Assembly (NCBI RefSeq): GCF_002803845.1
Contig: NZ_CP024985.1
Coordinates: forward strand, 248,001 to 312,000
Source of the DNA: Streptomyces lavendulae subsp. lavendulae
GTDB lineage: Bacteria > Actinomycetota > Actinomycetes > Streptomycetales > Streptomycetaceae
Reading direction: 5' to 3'
Length of the DNA: 64,000 nucleotides
The notes below the pieces were generated by a model. That model worked only from the letters and a program-made list of their open reading frames with translations. It was not told the DNA's origin and did not search any database. Below are positions 43,372 through 52,648 of the stretch, one piece after another. The translations under genes and the position numbers were made by a program. The number at the start of each line of letters is the position of its first letter. The first letter of the stretch is position 1.

Positions 43372-43866
43372 TCACTCCCTCTCCGGTGGAAACGCCATAC
43401 GAAACCCCGTATGGCCGCTGGGAGCTGTCGTAAACGGGCCGGCGGCGACAGGGCCGCGCCACGGCGGCGCACTACCGGGGGAGGAAAGCGCGGTCCGTCT
43501 CTTGCCGCCGTTGGACCCGGGCGTGACGACGGGGGCGAGGGCCAGGTCGTTGATCATGTGCCAGCCGGATCCACCCGTCCCGTCGACGAGGTCGGGGGTC
43601 CGCATCCGCGGCATCCGCGGGCTGGGTTCCTCGACGGCGACCTCGATGCAGCTGGGGTGTGCGGTCAGGCGGAGGGTGTAGGCGCCACCACCGTGGCGCA
43701 GGGCGTTCGTCACCACCTCGGAGACGACCGGAACGACCGTGTCGGCCTGCGCCCGACAGATGGCCGGTCGGCCGAGGGCTTCGAGGAACGCCCGGGTGGC
43801 CCGGCGCGCCCCGTCGACGGCGGACAGACAGTGAAGGGCTGTGCGCCCGGCGCTCATCGTGGTCAT
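43372..43866 (-). CDS. GHKL ATPase, anti-sigma-factor-like
   Basis: 164 residues from the ATG at 43866 (or 43857). N-box VVSEVVTNALRHGGGAYTLR with Glu and Asn, then IEVAVEEPSPRMPRMRTPDL and the G-box GTGGSGWHMINDLA. Same class as the ATPase at 19.5-20.2 kb. The last 40 residues past NGGKRRTAL are not typical. It stops six bases before the CsbD start, so a stress operon in which it controls a sigma factor elsewhere is plausible. Confidence 0.75.
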   Translation of the reverse strand: MTTMSAGRTALHCLSAVDGARRATRAFLEALGRPAICRAQADTVVPVVSEVVTNALRHGGGAYTLRLTAHPSCIEVAVEEPSPRMPRMRTPDLVDGTGGSGWHMINDLALAPVVTPGSNGGKRRTALSSPGSAPPWRGPVAAGPFTTAPSGHTGFRMAFPPERE

Positions 43867-44068
43867 CGCGCGCTCCGGGTCTGTGATCGGTGTCCCGCCC
43901 TGCCTGCACGGTCGCCGTGCCCCCGACCACCGTCGCCCAACCCGACAGCACCCGATTACCTCAGGGATACACACAGGAAAATCTATGTCGGCCAGAGTAG
44001 ACATTGGCTCGTGGCGTCGTTATGGTTTCTCTCGTAGCCCAGTCAAGAAGGGTCTGGCAGAGACGAAC
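43867..44068. other. Gap between GHKL ATPase and MerR leader
   Basis: Together with the repeat-rich leader this makes 860 bases with no gene. AT-richer patches around 43970-44010 could hold divergent promoters, but I cannot assign boxes with confidence. Confidence 0.35.
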
Positions 44069-44460
44069 TGCCAGACAGCAGTACCCGCAGTTGCTGGACG
44101 GTGCGGTGGTGGAGTTTCGAAGCCAGAGCGGTTGCAGGACGGCGACGGGACTGACGGCCGGACCGGGTGGCCCGCGGTCATCAGGGGCCGCCAAGGCAGT
44201 ACCGCATGTACGCAGTGATAGCAGTACCCAGCAGTGAAGTCAGTGAGCAGCACCTCGGTGAAGGCGTCGGCTGCGGACGCGCGCACCGGGAGGTTCGGCA
44301 GTGGGGTTCCAAGCCAGAGCAGATGCAGGACGGGCGACGGGGCTGGCTGCCGGAGCGTGGCGCTCGGACAGGCCACGAGCGGTACCAGTAGTACAGAGTG
44401 ATGCAGTACACGCAGTTCGCAGTACCCAGCAGTTCGCAGTTCCCCGCTTGGTAAGCAGTT
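44069..44460 (+). repeat. CAGTAC/CGCAGT-rich repeat region upstream of MerR gene
   Basis: Units such as GCAGTACCCGCAGTTGC (44077), GGCAGTACCGCATGTACGCA (44197), AGCAGTACCCAGCAGT (44221) and CAGTACACGCAGTTCGCAGT (44404) recur here. Two longer imperfect direct repeats of about 55 bases lie at about 44108-44165 and 44301-44356 (GTGG-GTTTC-AAGCCAGAGC-type start, GCAGGAC-GGCGACGGG inside). No coding frame explains them. The region probably is a structured 5' leader or a regulator-binding array for the MerR-type gene downstream. Confidence 0.6.
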
Positions 44461-44668
44461 GATCATCCGAGGGATGAACGGAGGGATTGGGCGCCATCAG
44501 GATCGCCCGGGCGGAAGTCTGAGCCCGGGTACCGCAGGACATCGATGGTGAGGTGGTCTCCGGTCAAGCAACCGCGATCCCCGCACTCCCGGCAGCATGT
44601 CGGCCGGGTCGGCGGAAACACAGGGTCGGCGCAGTATCAGGGCCGACAGATGGTGTAGCAGTTCCTTC

Positions 44669-44700
44669 GGGGCCCTGGTGCCGTACGGCACCAGGGCCCC
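44669..44700 (+). terminator. Perfect 32-bp palindrome before MerR gene (attenuator-like)
   Basis: GGGGCCCTGGTGCCGT followed by its exact complement. It ends 26 bases before the ATG of the MerR-type gene and just before its GAGAGG ribosome site, so it would end any leader transcript unless antiterminated, or it could be a protein-binding site. Confidence 0.65.
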
Positions 44701-44726
44701 TCCACGCGTTCCACGAGAGAGGTTCA

Positions 44727-45065
44727 ATGACAGCAGACGACTCGTTCGGCCGCCTCGACGACGACGACTACCCCGCCTACACCATGGGCCGGGCCGCCGA
44801 GATACTCGGCACCACCCAGGCCTTCCTCCGCGCCATCGGAGAGGCCCGCCTCATCACCCCGCTCCGATCCGCCGGCGGACACCGCCGCTACTCCCGCTAC
44901 CAGCTGCGCATCGCCGCCCGCGCCCGGGAACTCGTCGACCAGGGCACCCCCATCGATGCCGCCTGCCGCATCATCATCCTTGAGGACCAGCTCGAAGAAG
45001 CCCAGCGCATCAACGCCGAATACCGCCGCGCCGCCGAATCGACCGGCCCGACAACCGCAGCCTGA
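44727..45065 (+). CDS. MerR-family transcriptional regulator
   Basis: 112 residues from the ATG at 44727 with GAGAGG before it. YTMGRAAEILGTTQAFLRAI and GGHRRYSRYQLRIAARAREL form the MerR winged HTH, followed by a short helix LEDQLEEAQRINAEYRRAAE for dimerisation. No effector domain, so it likely responds through partners or expression level. Its own long repeat-rich leader and hairpin suggest control of its transcription. Convergent with the aldo/keto reductase. Confidence 0.9.
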   Translation: MTADDSFGRLDDDDYPAYTMGRAAEILGTTQAFLRAIGEARLITPLRSAGGHRRYSRYQLRIAARARELVDQGTPIDAACRIIILEDQLEEAQRINAEYRRAAESTGPTTAA

Positions 45066-45182
45066 GCGGCAAGGACCGGACACCCTCCCGGGGTCTCGCG
45101 GGCGAGGTCCGGAAGAGTTGCCCACCGGAGGCTGATCCACAAACCCCAGCGGGGACGTACTCCGTGGCGGTGTTCGGCGGGG

Positions 45183-46169
<987 letters not shown>

Positions 46170-46488
46170 CAGTACTCCCTACTTCCTGGTGGTGCGGTGT
46201 GCGGTGCAGCACAGCAGGCCCGCTATCCAGCCAACCACCCGCCGACCCGCCGCGGAGGCCCGTACAGGGGCCCGTTCGTCCAGGGGTCCAGCAGTACCCC
46301 TTTCGCTGCTCGGCAGGTCCACGGGCGCGCCGTACGCGCCGCCTGACGCCGCACCCTCCCCGTCCGCTCCCTCGTCCGTCTCGTCCTCGCTGCTGGCGAC
46401 CAGGTCCTCCGGGCGCGAGCGTTTCGCGTGTGGAATCCGCTTAACCTTGCTACGGCAACAGGACCTTCACCGATGATCGTTCCGGCGC
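46170..46488. other. 319 bases without a supported gene
   Basis: Upstream of the reductase. No operator-like symmetry or gene seen. Confidence 0.35.
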
Positions 46489-47060
46489 TCACTGAGCCGT
46501 CGTCGTCCCGGGAGTCGTGCCGCCATCGGGGGAATACCGCACACTTCGAATACCGCTCTCCGCCAGCTGAACGGGCACCTGGTCCGCGGCGCGGCGTGAG
46601 GCGTACGCGAACGACCAGAACAGCCCGGACACGCTGATCGCTGTCTCTGCGAGGGTGATGGCCACTGCGGTCGTCCACGCGGCGGCTGCCTCCCACAGCG
46701 GTGGGCGGCCGTGGGGGAACAGGCCCGGCATGTGTGCGGGTTTCTCCAGGGCCAGGAGCAGGTCGTGAGCCATTGCGGTATCGCTCGCCGTACCCGGGCC
46801 CGGGTGGAGGGTGATCCGGCCGGCCGGGGGGTGTTGGGCGGCCAGCGCGCTGTGCGTGAAGGCGGCGTCCCCGGAGTCGAAGACAAGCGCCAGAACCGGC
46901 TGGACGGTGGTGGGCGGGGTCGTGCGAGGCGGCGCGGCTTCCTCGCCGGGCTGCTGATGGCCGAGTGTGATGACCGGGCCCGCCGCAGGTCAGAGAGGAG
47001 GATCAAGGCAGCCGGCTTTCCCAGGGAGAAGTCGCTGCGGAGCCTCCGCTTCCTGACAGG
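46489..47060 (-). pseudogene. Frameshifted hypothetical gene
   Basis: On -, SDFSLGKPAALILLSDLRR changes frame near 46980 into GPVITLGHQQPGEEAAPP, then VQPVLALVFDSGDAAFTHSA, RITLHPGPGTASDTAMAHDL and AVAITLAETAISVSGLFWSF to the stop at 46489. The second frame has a stop just upstream and no start until an internal ATG at 46773, so the natural gene seems to span both frames. Family unknown; one possible membrane segment near the end. Confidence 0.45.
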
Positions 47061-47344
47061 GGCCGACCGGTCCCGATTCCTGTCCCGGTCGGCCGCTTCG
47101 GCTCACCACTGCCGGTGCAGGTCGATCAGCCGAACAGTTCGCGGATCCGGATGGTGATCACAGGCCTCCCCCGTGGTGGGGCGCTGCGCCGTGTCGGCGG
47201 CAGACCGGCGGACTGTTCACGTGTGGGCAGCGGACCGCTCGGCCCGCTGCCGTCGGCGGGTTCCTGCCGGCGCTTGCGGCCCGACCTGTGCACGGCCGCG
47301 CGGGCGCTCCTCCTGGTCATCTCGCCCTCATTCCGTGGTGCCGC

Positions 47345-47896
47345 TCAGGGGACGGGGGTCACCCGGTCATCCCGGCGGGGCCCGAGTCCCGGGGTCAGCG
47401 GGGACGGTCCGATGGATCTCCCCTGCGCGGTCCGGGGCCCGGGAGCCGGGGGGCGCGCGAGGGCGGCGACGATGTCGGAGGCTGTCAGCAGGCCGACAAG
47501 CCTTCCGTCGCCGCCGAGTACCGCAAGGGCGTCGCAGCCGTTGTCCGTCATGGCGACAGCTGCCTTCCGTACGCTTTCCGCCGCCCGGACGGCCACCCGC
47601 CTGTGCCCGCTCAGCAGGGTGTCGACGTCCAGTGCCGACAGCACTACGGCCGGCGCGGAACACGCGACCGCGACATCGGCGCGGTCGAGCAGTCCGGAGC
47701 ACCGGCCGTCCGGGAGCAGGACGGGAAGGTGGTGAGCACCGGTCCTCTCCAGCAGTTCCCACGCCATGAGCACGGTCTCGCCGGCTGCAACGGCCACCAC
47801 GTCCGTCCGCATGACCTCAGCGACGGTCCAGGTCATCACCGACGTGTCCGGCCCGGCAGGTGGGGGCCACGCCTGCGCGTGTCTCTCCGATCCCAT
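47345..47896 (-). CDS. CBS-domain protein
   Basis: 183 residues from the ATG at 47896 with GAGGAG upstream. Two CBS motifs: VAEVMRTDVVAVAAGETVLM with HHLPVLLPDGRCSGLLDRAD, and SVRKAAVAMTDNGCDALAVL with GRLVGLLTASDIVAAL. CBS pairs bind adenine nucleotides and sense energy state. Such single proteins are part of hypoxia/dormancy regulons in actinobacteria. The Pro/Arg-rich tail is probably disordered. Confidence 0.88.
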   Translation of the reverse strand: MGSERHAQAWPPPAGPDTSVMTWTVAEVMRTDVVAVAAGETVLMAWELLERTGAHHLPVLLPDGRCSGLLDRADVAVACSAPAVVLSALDVDTLLSGHRRVAVRAAESVRKAAVAMTDNGCDALAVLGGDGRLVGLLTASDIVAALARPPAPGPRTAQGRSIGPSPLTPGLGPRRDDRVTPVP

Positions 47897-48300
47897 GCCG
47901 GACTCCTCTCGCCGCGTGTGAGGGCTTGTCCCGAACACCTCCAGCGTGACCCTGACCGGCGCCTCGCGCACGTGCCGGTCGGGCCCCTCGACGGGGGCCG
48001 GGGGCCCATGGCCGTCCGGCTGCCGACGCGCGCTCGGTACAGATCCCTCCAGATCTCGCCCGGACCCTGTCCGGATGCGGACTTCGTGCACCGGTACGAC
48101 CCTGGAGTCAGGGGGTTCTGTCGCGTGCCTGCCGGCAGCTCATGCGGAGGTGGCCGGGCATTCCGGGGCCGAAGGCCGCACCAATGCGGCCTGCCGCCGA
48201 GCCGACGGCATCCGCCGTTCCGTCCTTGCGGCCGCCTCCCCTGCGAACGCCTCCCCTGTGGACGCCTGCCGCCGGATCGGGCCGTGAAAGGAGGCACCCC
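47897..48300. other. 404-base divergent intergenic region
   Basis: Lies between the CBS gene on - and the phosphoribosyltransferase fusion on + and should hold both promoters. I cannot assign -10/-35 boxes or a clear palindrome. Confidence 0.4.
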
Positions 48301-49668
48301 ATGTTCTTCTCCGATCGGACCTCCGCCGGGAGACGGCTGGCCTGTGAGGTGTCCCGGCTCGGCCTGGCCGAACCGGTGGTGGTCGCGCTCCCCCGCGGCG
48401 GCGTACCCGTGGCCGCGGAGGTGGCACGCGCCCTGGACGCACCGCTGGACGTGATCATGGTCCGCAAACTCGGGGTGCCCTTCCAGCCCGAGGTGGCGTT
48501 CGGCGCCATCGGCGAGGGCGGCGTACGACTGATCAACGGAGCGACGGTCCGTGCCGCCGGCCTCGGAGAACGGGACTGCGCCAGGGTCGAGGAAACCGAA
48601 CGGGCCGAACTTCAGCGGCGTCTGACGAGCTACCGGCACGGTCGGGAGCGCATTGCGCTCGCCGGACGCACGGTGGTCATCGTGGATGACGGAATCGCCA
48701 CCGGATCGACCGCGTCCGTGGCCTGCCAGGCAGCGCGCGAGCACGGAGCGGCGCAGGTGATCCTGGCCGTCCCCGTGGCGGCTCCCCAGGCACTGGCACA
48801 GCTCCGGCGTGAGGCCGACGATGTCGTGTGCCTGTCCACGCCCCGTCATTTCTCCGCGGTCGGCCAGTGGTACGAGGACTTCTCCCAGGTGGGAGATGAA
48901 GAGGTCGCCGCGCTGTTGGCCGAGGGGGCGCGGGCACGCCCGGCAGCGCCTGCACAGGCCTCGGGTCAGGGACCGACACCGGCGGGTGAAGTCGTGGTGG
49001 GCGCGGGAGGCACGGCGTTGCCCGGGCTGTTGAACGTACCCGAGGGCGCTGCGGGCGTCGTCGTCTTCGCGCACGGCAGCGGCAGCAGCCGCCTCAGCCC
49101 CCGCAACCGCCACGTGGCCGAGGTCCTCAACCGTGCGGGGCTGGCGACGCTGCTCTTCGACCTCCTCACCCCGTCCGAGGCGCGGGACCGGGCGAAGGTC
49201 TTCGACATACCTCTGCTCGCTCTGCGCCTGACACAGGCCACAGGATGGCTCCGGGCACAGCTCGACGTGCGCATCTGCTACTTCGGCGCCAGCACGGGCG
49301 CCGCGGCCGCACTCGTGGCCGCCGCCGAGCCACGGTCCGACATCGCCGCGATCGTCTCCCGGGGCGGCCGCCCCGACCTCGCGGTCTCCCGGCTCGCAGC
49401 CGTACGTGCTCCGACCTTGTTGATCGTCGGCGGAGCCGATGACCAGGTACTGGACCTCAACCGCCAGGCCGCGGCGCGCATGCGCTGCGAGCACCGGATC
49501 GGCGTGGTTCCCGGTGCCACCCACCTCTTCGAGGAGCCCGGCGCGCTGGACGCCGTGGCCGACGCCGCGCTGGACTGGTTCACCCGTCACCTTTCCCATC
49601 TCGGCGCAGTTCCCGCGAGCCCGACGAAAGGCGACGGCGGTGAAGGCCACGCGCCCGGCCGTGCCTGA
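48301..49668 (+). CDS. Phosphoribosyltransferase - alpha/beta-hydrolase fusion
   Basis: 455 residues, GGAGG before the ATG at 48301. Residues about 1-210 are a type I phosphoribosyltransferase (PRPP motif VVIVDDGIATGSTA at about 124-137; VVVALPRGGVPVAAEVA near the start). Residues about 230-440 are a dienelactone-hydrolase-like alpha/beta hydrolase: oxyanion HGSGSS, nucleophile Ser in FGASTGAAAAL (about 328-336), Asp in VGGADDQVLDL and His in GATHLFEEP. Both active sites seem complete. Such fusions recur in actinobacterial stress islands; the substrates of both halves are unknown. Confidence 0.92.
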   Translation: MFFSDRTSAGRRLACEVSRLGLAEPVVVALPRGGVPVAAEVARALDAPLDVIMVRKLGVPFQPEVAFGAIGEGGVRLINGATVRAAGLGERDCARVEETERAELQRRLTSYRHGRERIALAGRTVVIVDDGIATGSTASVACQAAREHGAAQVILAVPVAAPQALAQLRREADDVVCLSTPRHFSAVGQWYEDFSQVGDEEVAALLAEGARARPAAPAQASGQGPTPAGEVVVGAGGTALPGLLNVPEGAAGVVVFAHGSGSSRLSPRNRHVAEVLNRAGLATLLFDLLTPSEARDRAKVFDIPLLALRLTQATGWLRAQLDVRICYFGASTGAAAALVAAAEPRSDIAAIVSRGGRPDLAVSRLAAVRAPTLLIVGGADDQVLDLNRQAAARMRCEHRIGVVPGATHLFEEPGALDAVADAALDWFTRHLSHLGAVPASPTKGDGGEGHAPGRA

Positions 49669-49752
49669 TGTCCCGGCCGGGGGCGTCGGTCCCCGAACGC
49701 AGCGTCCGTGCCGTCCTCAGGACGAGCGCGTTCCGCTCGCCACTCCCAAAGG

Positions 49753-50301
49753 TCAGGGGGCTCCGGGCACGGCGCTGCCGTCGCCTTCCGCGGCTGTCCG
49801 GTCCCGCTTGTGTCTGGTTTCCTGGACGGCGTGCACCATGAGCCGGGCGGCCACACCGATCAGCAGGAGATTGACCGTCATCTGCACCGTGGCGAGCAGC
49901 CGGGCAGGCTGGCTGCGCGCGGTGATGTCTCCGAACCCGACCGTGCTGAAGACGGTCATCGAGAAATACATCCCGTCAGTCCGCGACAGCCCTTCGCTGA
50001 AGTTGTCCGGTGCACTGTTGTCCATCAGACAATAGGCGGTTGCGAACATCAGCACGGCGAGCGGGACGGTCACCGCAAGTGCCTCGATGGCCCGCAGTCC
50101 GGGGAACGGTGACCGTGTGATCTGGCGGATCTGCCAGGCCAGGAACAGTGCCACCACCGCGATGCCACCGACGAGCCCGACAACGGTGGTTGCGGTGAAT
50201 GCCGAATCCAGCGGCAGCAGAAAGTAGCCGGCCACGAGAAGCGCCGCCGACACCAGCGCACGTACGGAGGCGACCAGCGCTTGTCGGCGCCCAGTGCCCA
50301 T
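49753..50301 (-). CDS. Potassium channel protein
   Basis: 182 residues from the ATG at 50301. About four hydrophobic helices; the last two flank a pore loop with selectivity filter STVGFGDI (about residues 117-124), the signature of potassium channels. The tail TRHKRDRTAAEGDGSAVPG is short, with no RCK regulatory domain. It ends 84 bases after the fusion gene on the other strand. The ribosome site before the ATG is weak. Confidence 0.88.
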   Translation of the reverse strand: MGTGRRQALVASVRALVSAALLVAGYFLLPLDSAFTATTVVGLVGGIAVVALFLAWQIRQITRSPFPGLRAIEALAVTVPLAVLMFATAYCLMDNSAPDNFSEGLSRTDGMYFSMTVFSTVGFGDITARSQPARLLATVQMTVNLLLIGVAARLMVHAVQETRHKRDRTAAEGDGSAVPGAP

Positions 50302-50636
50302 CCTGTTCAAGGTTCCCCCGATCGCCCCCGGTGGGCGCCCTGGCCGACCTCTGTCACTTCCGTTGCGACACCAGCCTGCCGGGCGATCCGGGTGCAGCAC
50401 GGAAGGCGCACCACCAGGTCACCGACTTGGCAGCGCCGCGGCGGATCGCGGTCCGGCAGCGCACCGCCGAGCCCGGGGTCCGCCGGACCTTACGCCTTCC
50501 AGTGACGAGAAGTACTGGCCTCGGGCGCTCGCACCTCTGCTCAACGGCGTCGTGATCTCGGCACATCGGGTGCCCGCCCCGCCTTTCGAGCGGTCCGCCC
50601 CGCTACATCGTCCGCCGTGCCGCTCTCGCATCCGGA
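50302..50636. other. 335 bases without a supported gene
   Basis: Between the CBM48-type gene and the channel, both on -. No gene or clear signal seen. Confidence 0.4.
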
Positions 50637-50915
50637 TCAGGTGTGCAGGCGGCTGTTCGGGCCGTCCTGATAGCCGACGTTTTCGTCGTTGAACCAGTAG
50701 TCCCCGGCGGCCAGGTACCGGAAGGAATGGGTGCTCTCGATGGGCAGCTCGACCGTGACGGACCGCTTGCCGTCCTTGCGCGGACGCAGGGCGTGGATGC
50801 CGGGCTGCCAGTCGTTGAAGTCGCCCACCACGCTGACCGGTCCGGGCGGGATGTCCGCGGGAAGGACGAAGGTGACGGCCTCGGTGTGGTGGTTGCGCAG
50901 CGTGCGTTCCAGCAT
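50637..50915 (-). CDS. Stand-alone glycogen-binding (CBM48/AMPK-type) domain protein
   Basis: 92 residues from the ATG at 50915 with GGAG nine bases upstream. AVTFVLPADIPPGPVSVVGD, FNDWQPGIHALRPRKDGKRS and SFRYLAAGDYWFNDENVGYQ are the isoamylase-N/AMPK-beta glycogen-binding fold, with the Trp of FNDW and W of DYWFND at the sugar-binding face. Such single domains occur in Streptomyces dormancy-type gene sets and may link to glycogen. Confidence 0.88.
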   Translation of the reverse strand: MLERTLRNHHTEAVTFVLPADIPPGPVSVVGDFNDWQPGIHALRPRKDGKRSVTVELPIESTHSFRYLAAGDYWFNDENVGYQDGPNSRLHT

Positions 50916-51490
50916 GGGCTCTGCTCCTGACGGCGCGGGCGGGTCGGATCGCGCCCATCCTCGGTTCTGGAGCGACGGACCGCACTCCGGCGTTTCCGCA
51001 CAGCCGCCTGCGTCACCCGCCCGCCGCTCTCGACCACGCATATCGCGCGGACAGCGACTCCACGTGTCAGCGTGGGTCGGAGGAATTCGTCACCCCGTGC
51101 AGCAAGGAGCCGCCACCGTGGGCGGTACGCAGGACGAGCAGCAGCCGGGCAGGGGCCGCGAGGAGCAGCGGCTCCCCCAGCGGCCGGGCCCGGGCCCGGC
51201 CCCGAGCCCGGCACCACCGCCCGCAGGGCCGAGGACCGCGGACTCCTTCGCCACGGGGCGTGCGCCCCGGGAGCCGACGTTCTCCAGGACGCAGGCGCAG
51301 CGGGACCCGTGCGGCGGGGCGTGCACGTTGCCCGTACGGAACCTCGACGGCGACGCCGGCACGGGGACCGGCACCTCGGGTTCGTCCGCCTCCGCGCCGA
51401 TGGATGGACCGCGCTCCGGCCGATCTGCCCCGTACTCAGGGGTCCGAACGGCGTACGCCGCTGGAACGGGGCCGGGCCTACTGTGGAGGA
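50916..51490. other. 575 bases without a supported gene
   Basis: Pro/Arg/Gly-rich frames on both strands, none with convincing coding bias. A TGGAGGA lies directly before the CapA-like GTG start. Confidence 0.35.
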
Positions 51491-52648
51491 GTGGGAGCGA
51501 GCGGCAGCCCTGCGACGGACCGCGAGATCACTGTCTGCCTCGCCGGCGACGTGATGCTCGGCCGGGGCATCGACCAAGTGCTGCCGCACCCGGGCGACCC
51601 ACGGCTCGCCGAGCCATGGGTGACGGACGCACGAGCGTACGTCGAGATGGCCGAGGCCGCGAACGGCCCCATACCCCGGCCCGTTGCCTACGATCGGCCG
51701 TGGGGCGACCTGCTGGAGGAACTTCGGGCCATCGAGCCGGACGCCTGGGTGCTGAACCTGGAGACCAGCGTGACGCGGGCGGCCGGCTTCGCCCCAGGGA
51801 AGAGCGTCCACTACCGCATGAATCCGGCGAACCTGCCGTGCCTGGCCGCTGCCCGGCCCGACGTGTGCGTACTGGCCAACAACCACGTCCTCGACTTCGG
51901 CCGCGCCGGGCTGGCCGAGACCCTCGACAGCCTCCGCGCAGCCGGGCTGCGTACCGCCGGTGCAGGCGGCGATGCCGCCGAGGCATGGCGGCCGGCACGG
52001 GTGACACAGCGGCCTCCTCCGTCCCGCCGGGGGTCCGCGTCCCGTCACGGGCCGCGCCTCCTCGTGTTCTCGGTCGGACTCCCCTCGCGCGGCATCCCGC
52101 TCGACTGGGCGGCCACCGCGGACCGCAGTGGGATCGCCCTCGCCTCCGCCTCGTCGCCGGCCACCGCGGCCGGGCTGGTCGCCCGTGTACGGGGTGCCCG
52201 CCGGGCCGGCGACCTGGTAGCAGTATCGATCCACTGGGGTTCCAACTGGGGCTACCGGGTCCCGCCCGAGCACGTTCGATTCGCCCACGCCCTGGTCGAC
52301 GGCGGCGCCGACCTCGTCCACGGCCACTCCTCGCACCACCCCCGCCCACCGCCCTCGGTGGCTCCGCATTGGTACTCCCGGCCTTCGGGCCCGGCACGAC
52401 ATCCCCCTTGTCGACCACGTCGAGAAGCGCCATTCCGGCCCGGGACCTGCGTACCCGCACAGGCGTTCGCGTTCCTCTTCGCCCCTGCCCTCGGCCCCGG
52501 CACGGCGGACCTGTTCTCCACCCACCCCCAGCCTGGAACACCGCCCGGCCGCACTCGAAGAGGTCACCACCGAGCTGACGGCCGGGCGGATAAGCGGTCG
52601 AGGCGGCCTGTTCAGCTGAAGTGTGACGGGTGGGTGGCGACCGGTTGA
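51491..52648 (+). CDS. CapA-family protein, C-terminus probably frameshifted
   Basis: The N-terminal 290 residues are a CapA/PGA_cap metallophosphatase-like domain: VCLAGDVMLGRGIDQVLPHP, WVLNLETSVTRAAG, VCVLANNHVLDFGRAGLAET, LVAVSIHWGSNWGYRVPPEH and GADLVHGHSSHHPRP. Metal ligands D, N and H of the calcineurin-like fold are present. After 52350 the expected (L)VLYGCGDxxDDY stretch is gone: the frame reads Pro/Arg-rich text while other frames carry coding-like pieces, so one or more frameshifts are likely, and the stop at 52646-52648 is inside the converging MFS gene. Probably damaged. Confidence 0.6.
   Translation: MGASGSPATDREITVCLAGDVMLGRGIDQVLPHPGDPRLAEPWVTDARAYVEMAEAANGPIPRPVAYDRPWGDLLEELRAIEPDAWVLNLETSVTRAAGFAPGKSVHYRMNPANLPCLAAARPDVCVLANNHVLDFGRAGLAETLDSLRAAGLRTAGAGGDAAEAWRPARVTQRPPPSRRGSASRHGPRLLVFSVGLPSRGIPLDWAATADRSGIALASASSPATAAGLVARVRGARRAGDLVAVSIHWGSNWGYRVPPEHVRFAHALVDGGADLVHGHSSHHPRPPPSVAPHWYSRPSGPARHPPCRPRREAPFRPGTCVPAQAFAFLFAPALGPGTADLFSTHPQPGTPPGRTRRGHHRADGRADKRSRRPVQLKCDGWVATG

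Noticed and set aside
44069-44460. CRISPR array
   Set aside because: Repeats are short, imperfect and irregularly spaced, and no cas gene is present.
44020-44466. Small proteins encoded within the MerR leader
   Set aside because: Frames on both strands are made of the repeats, have no ribosome sites and no coding bias.
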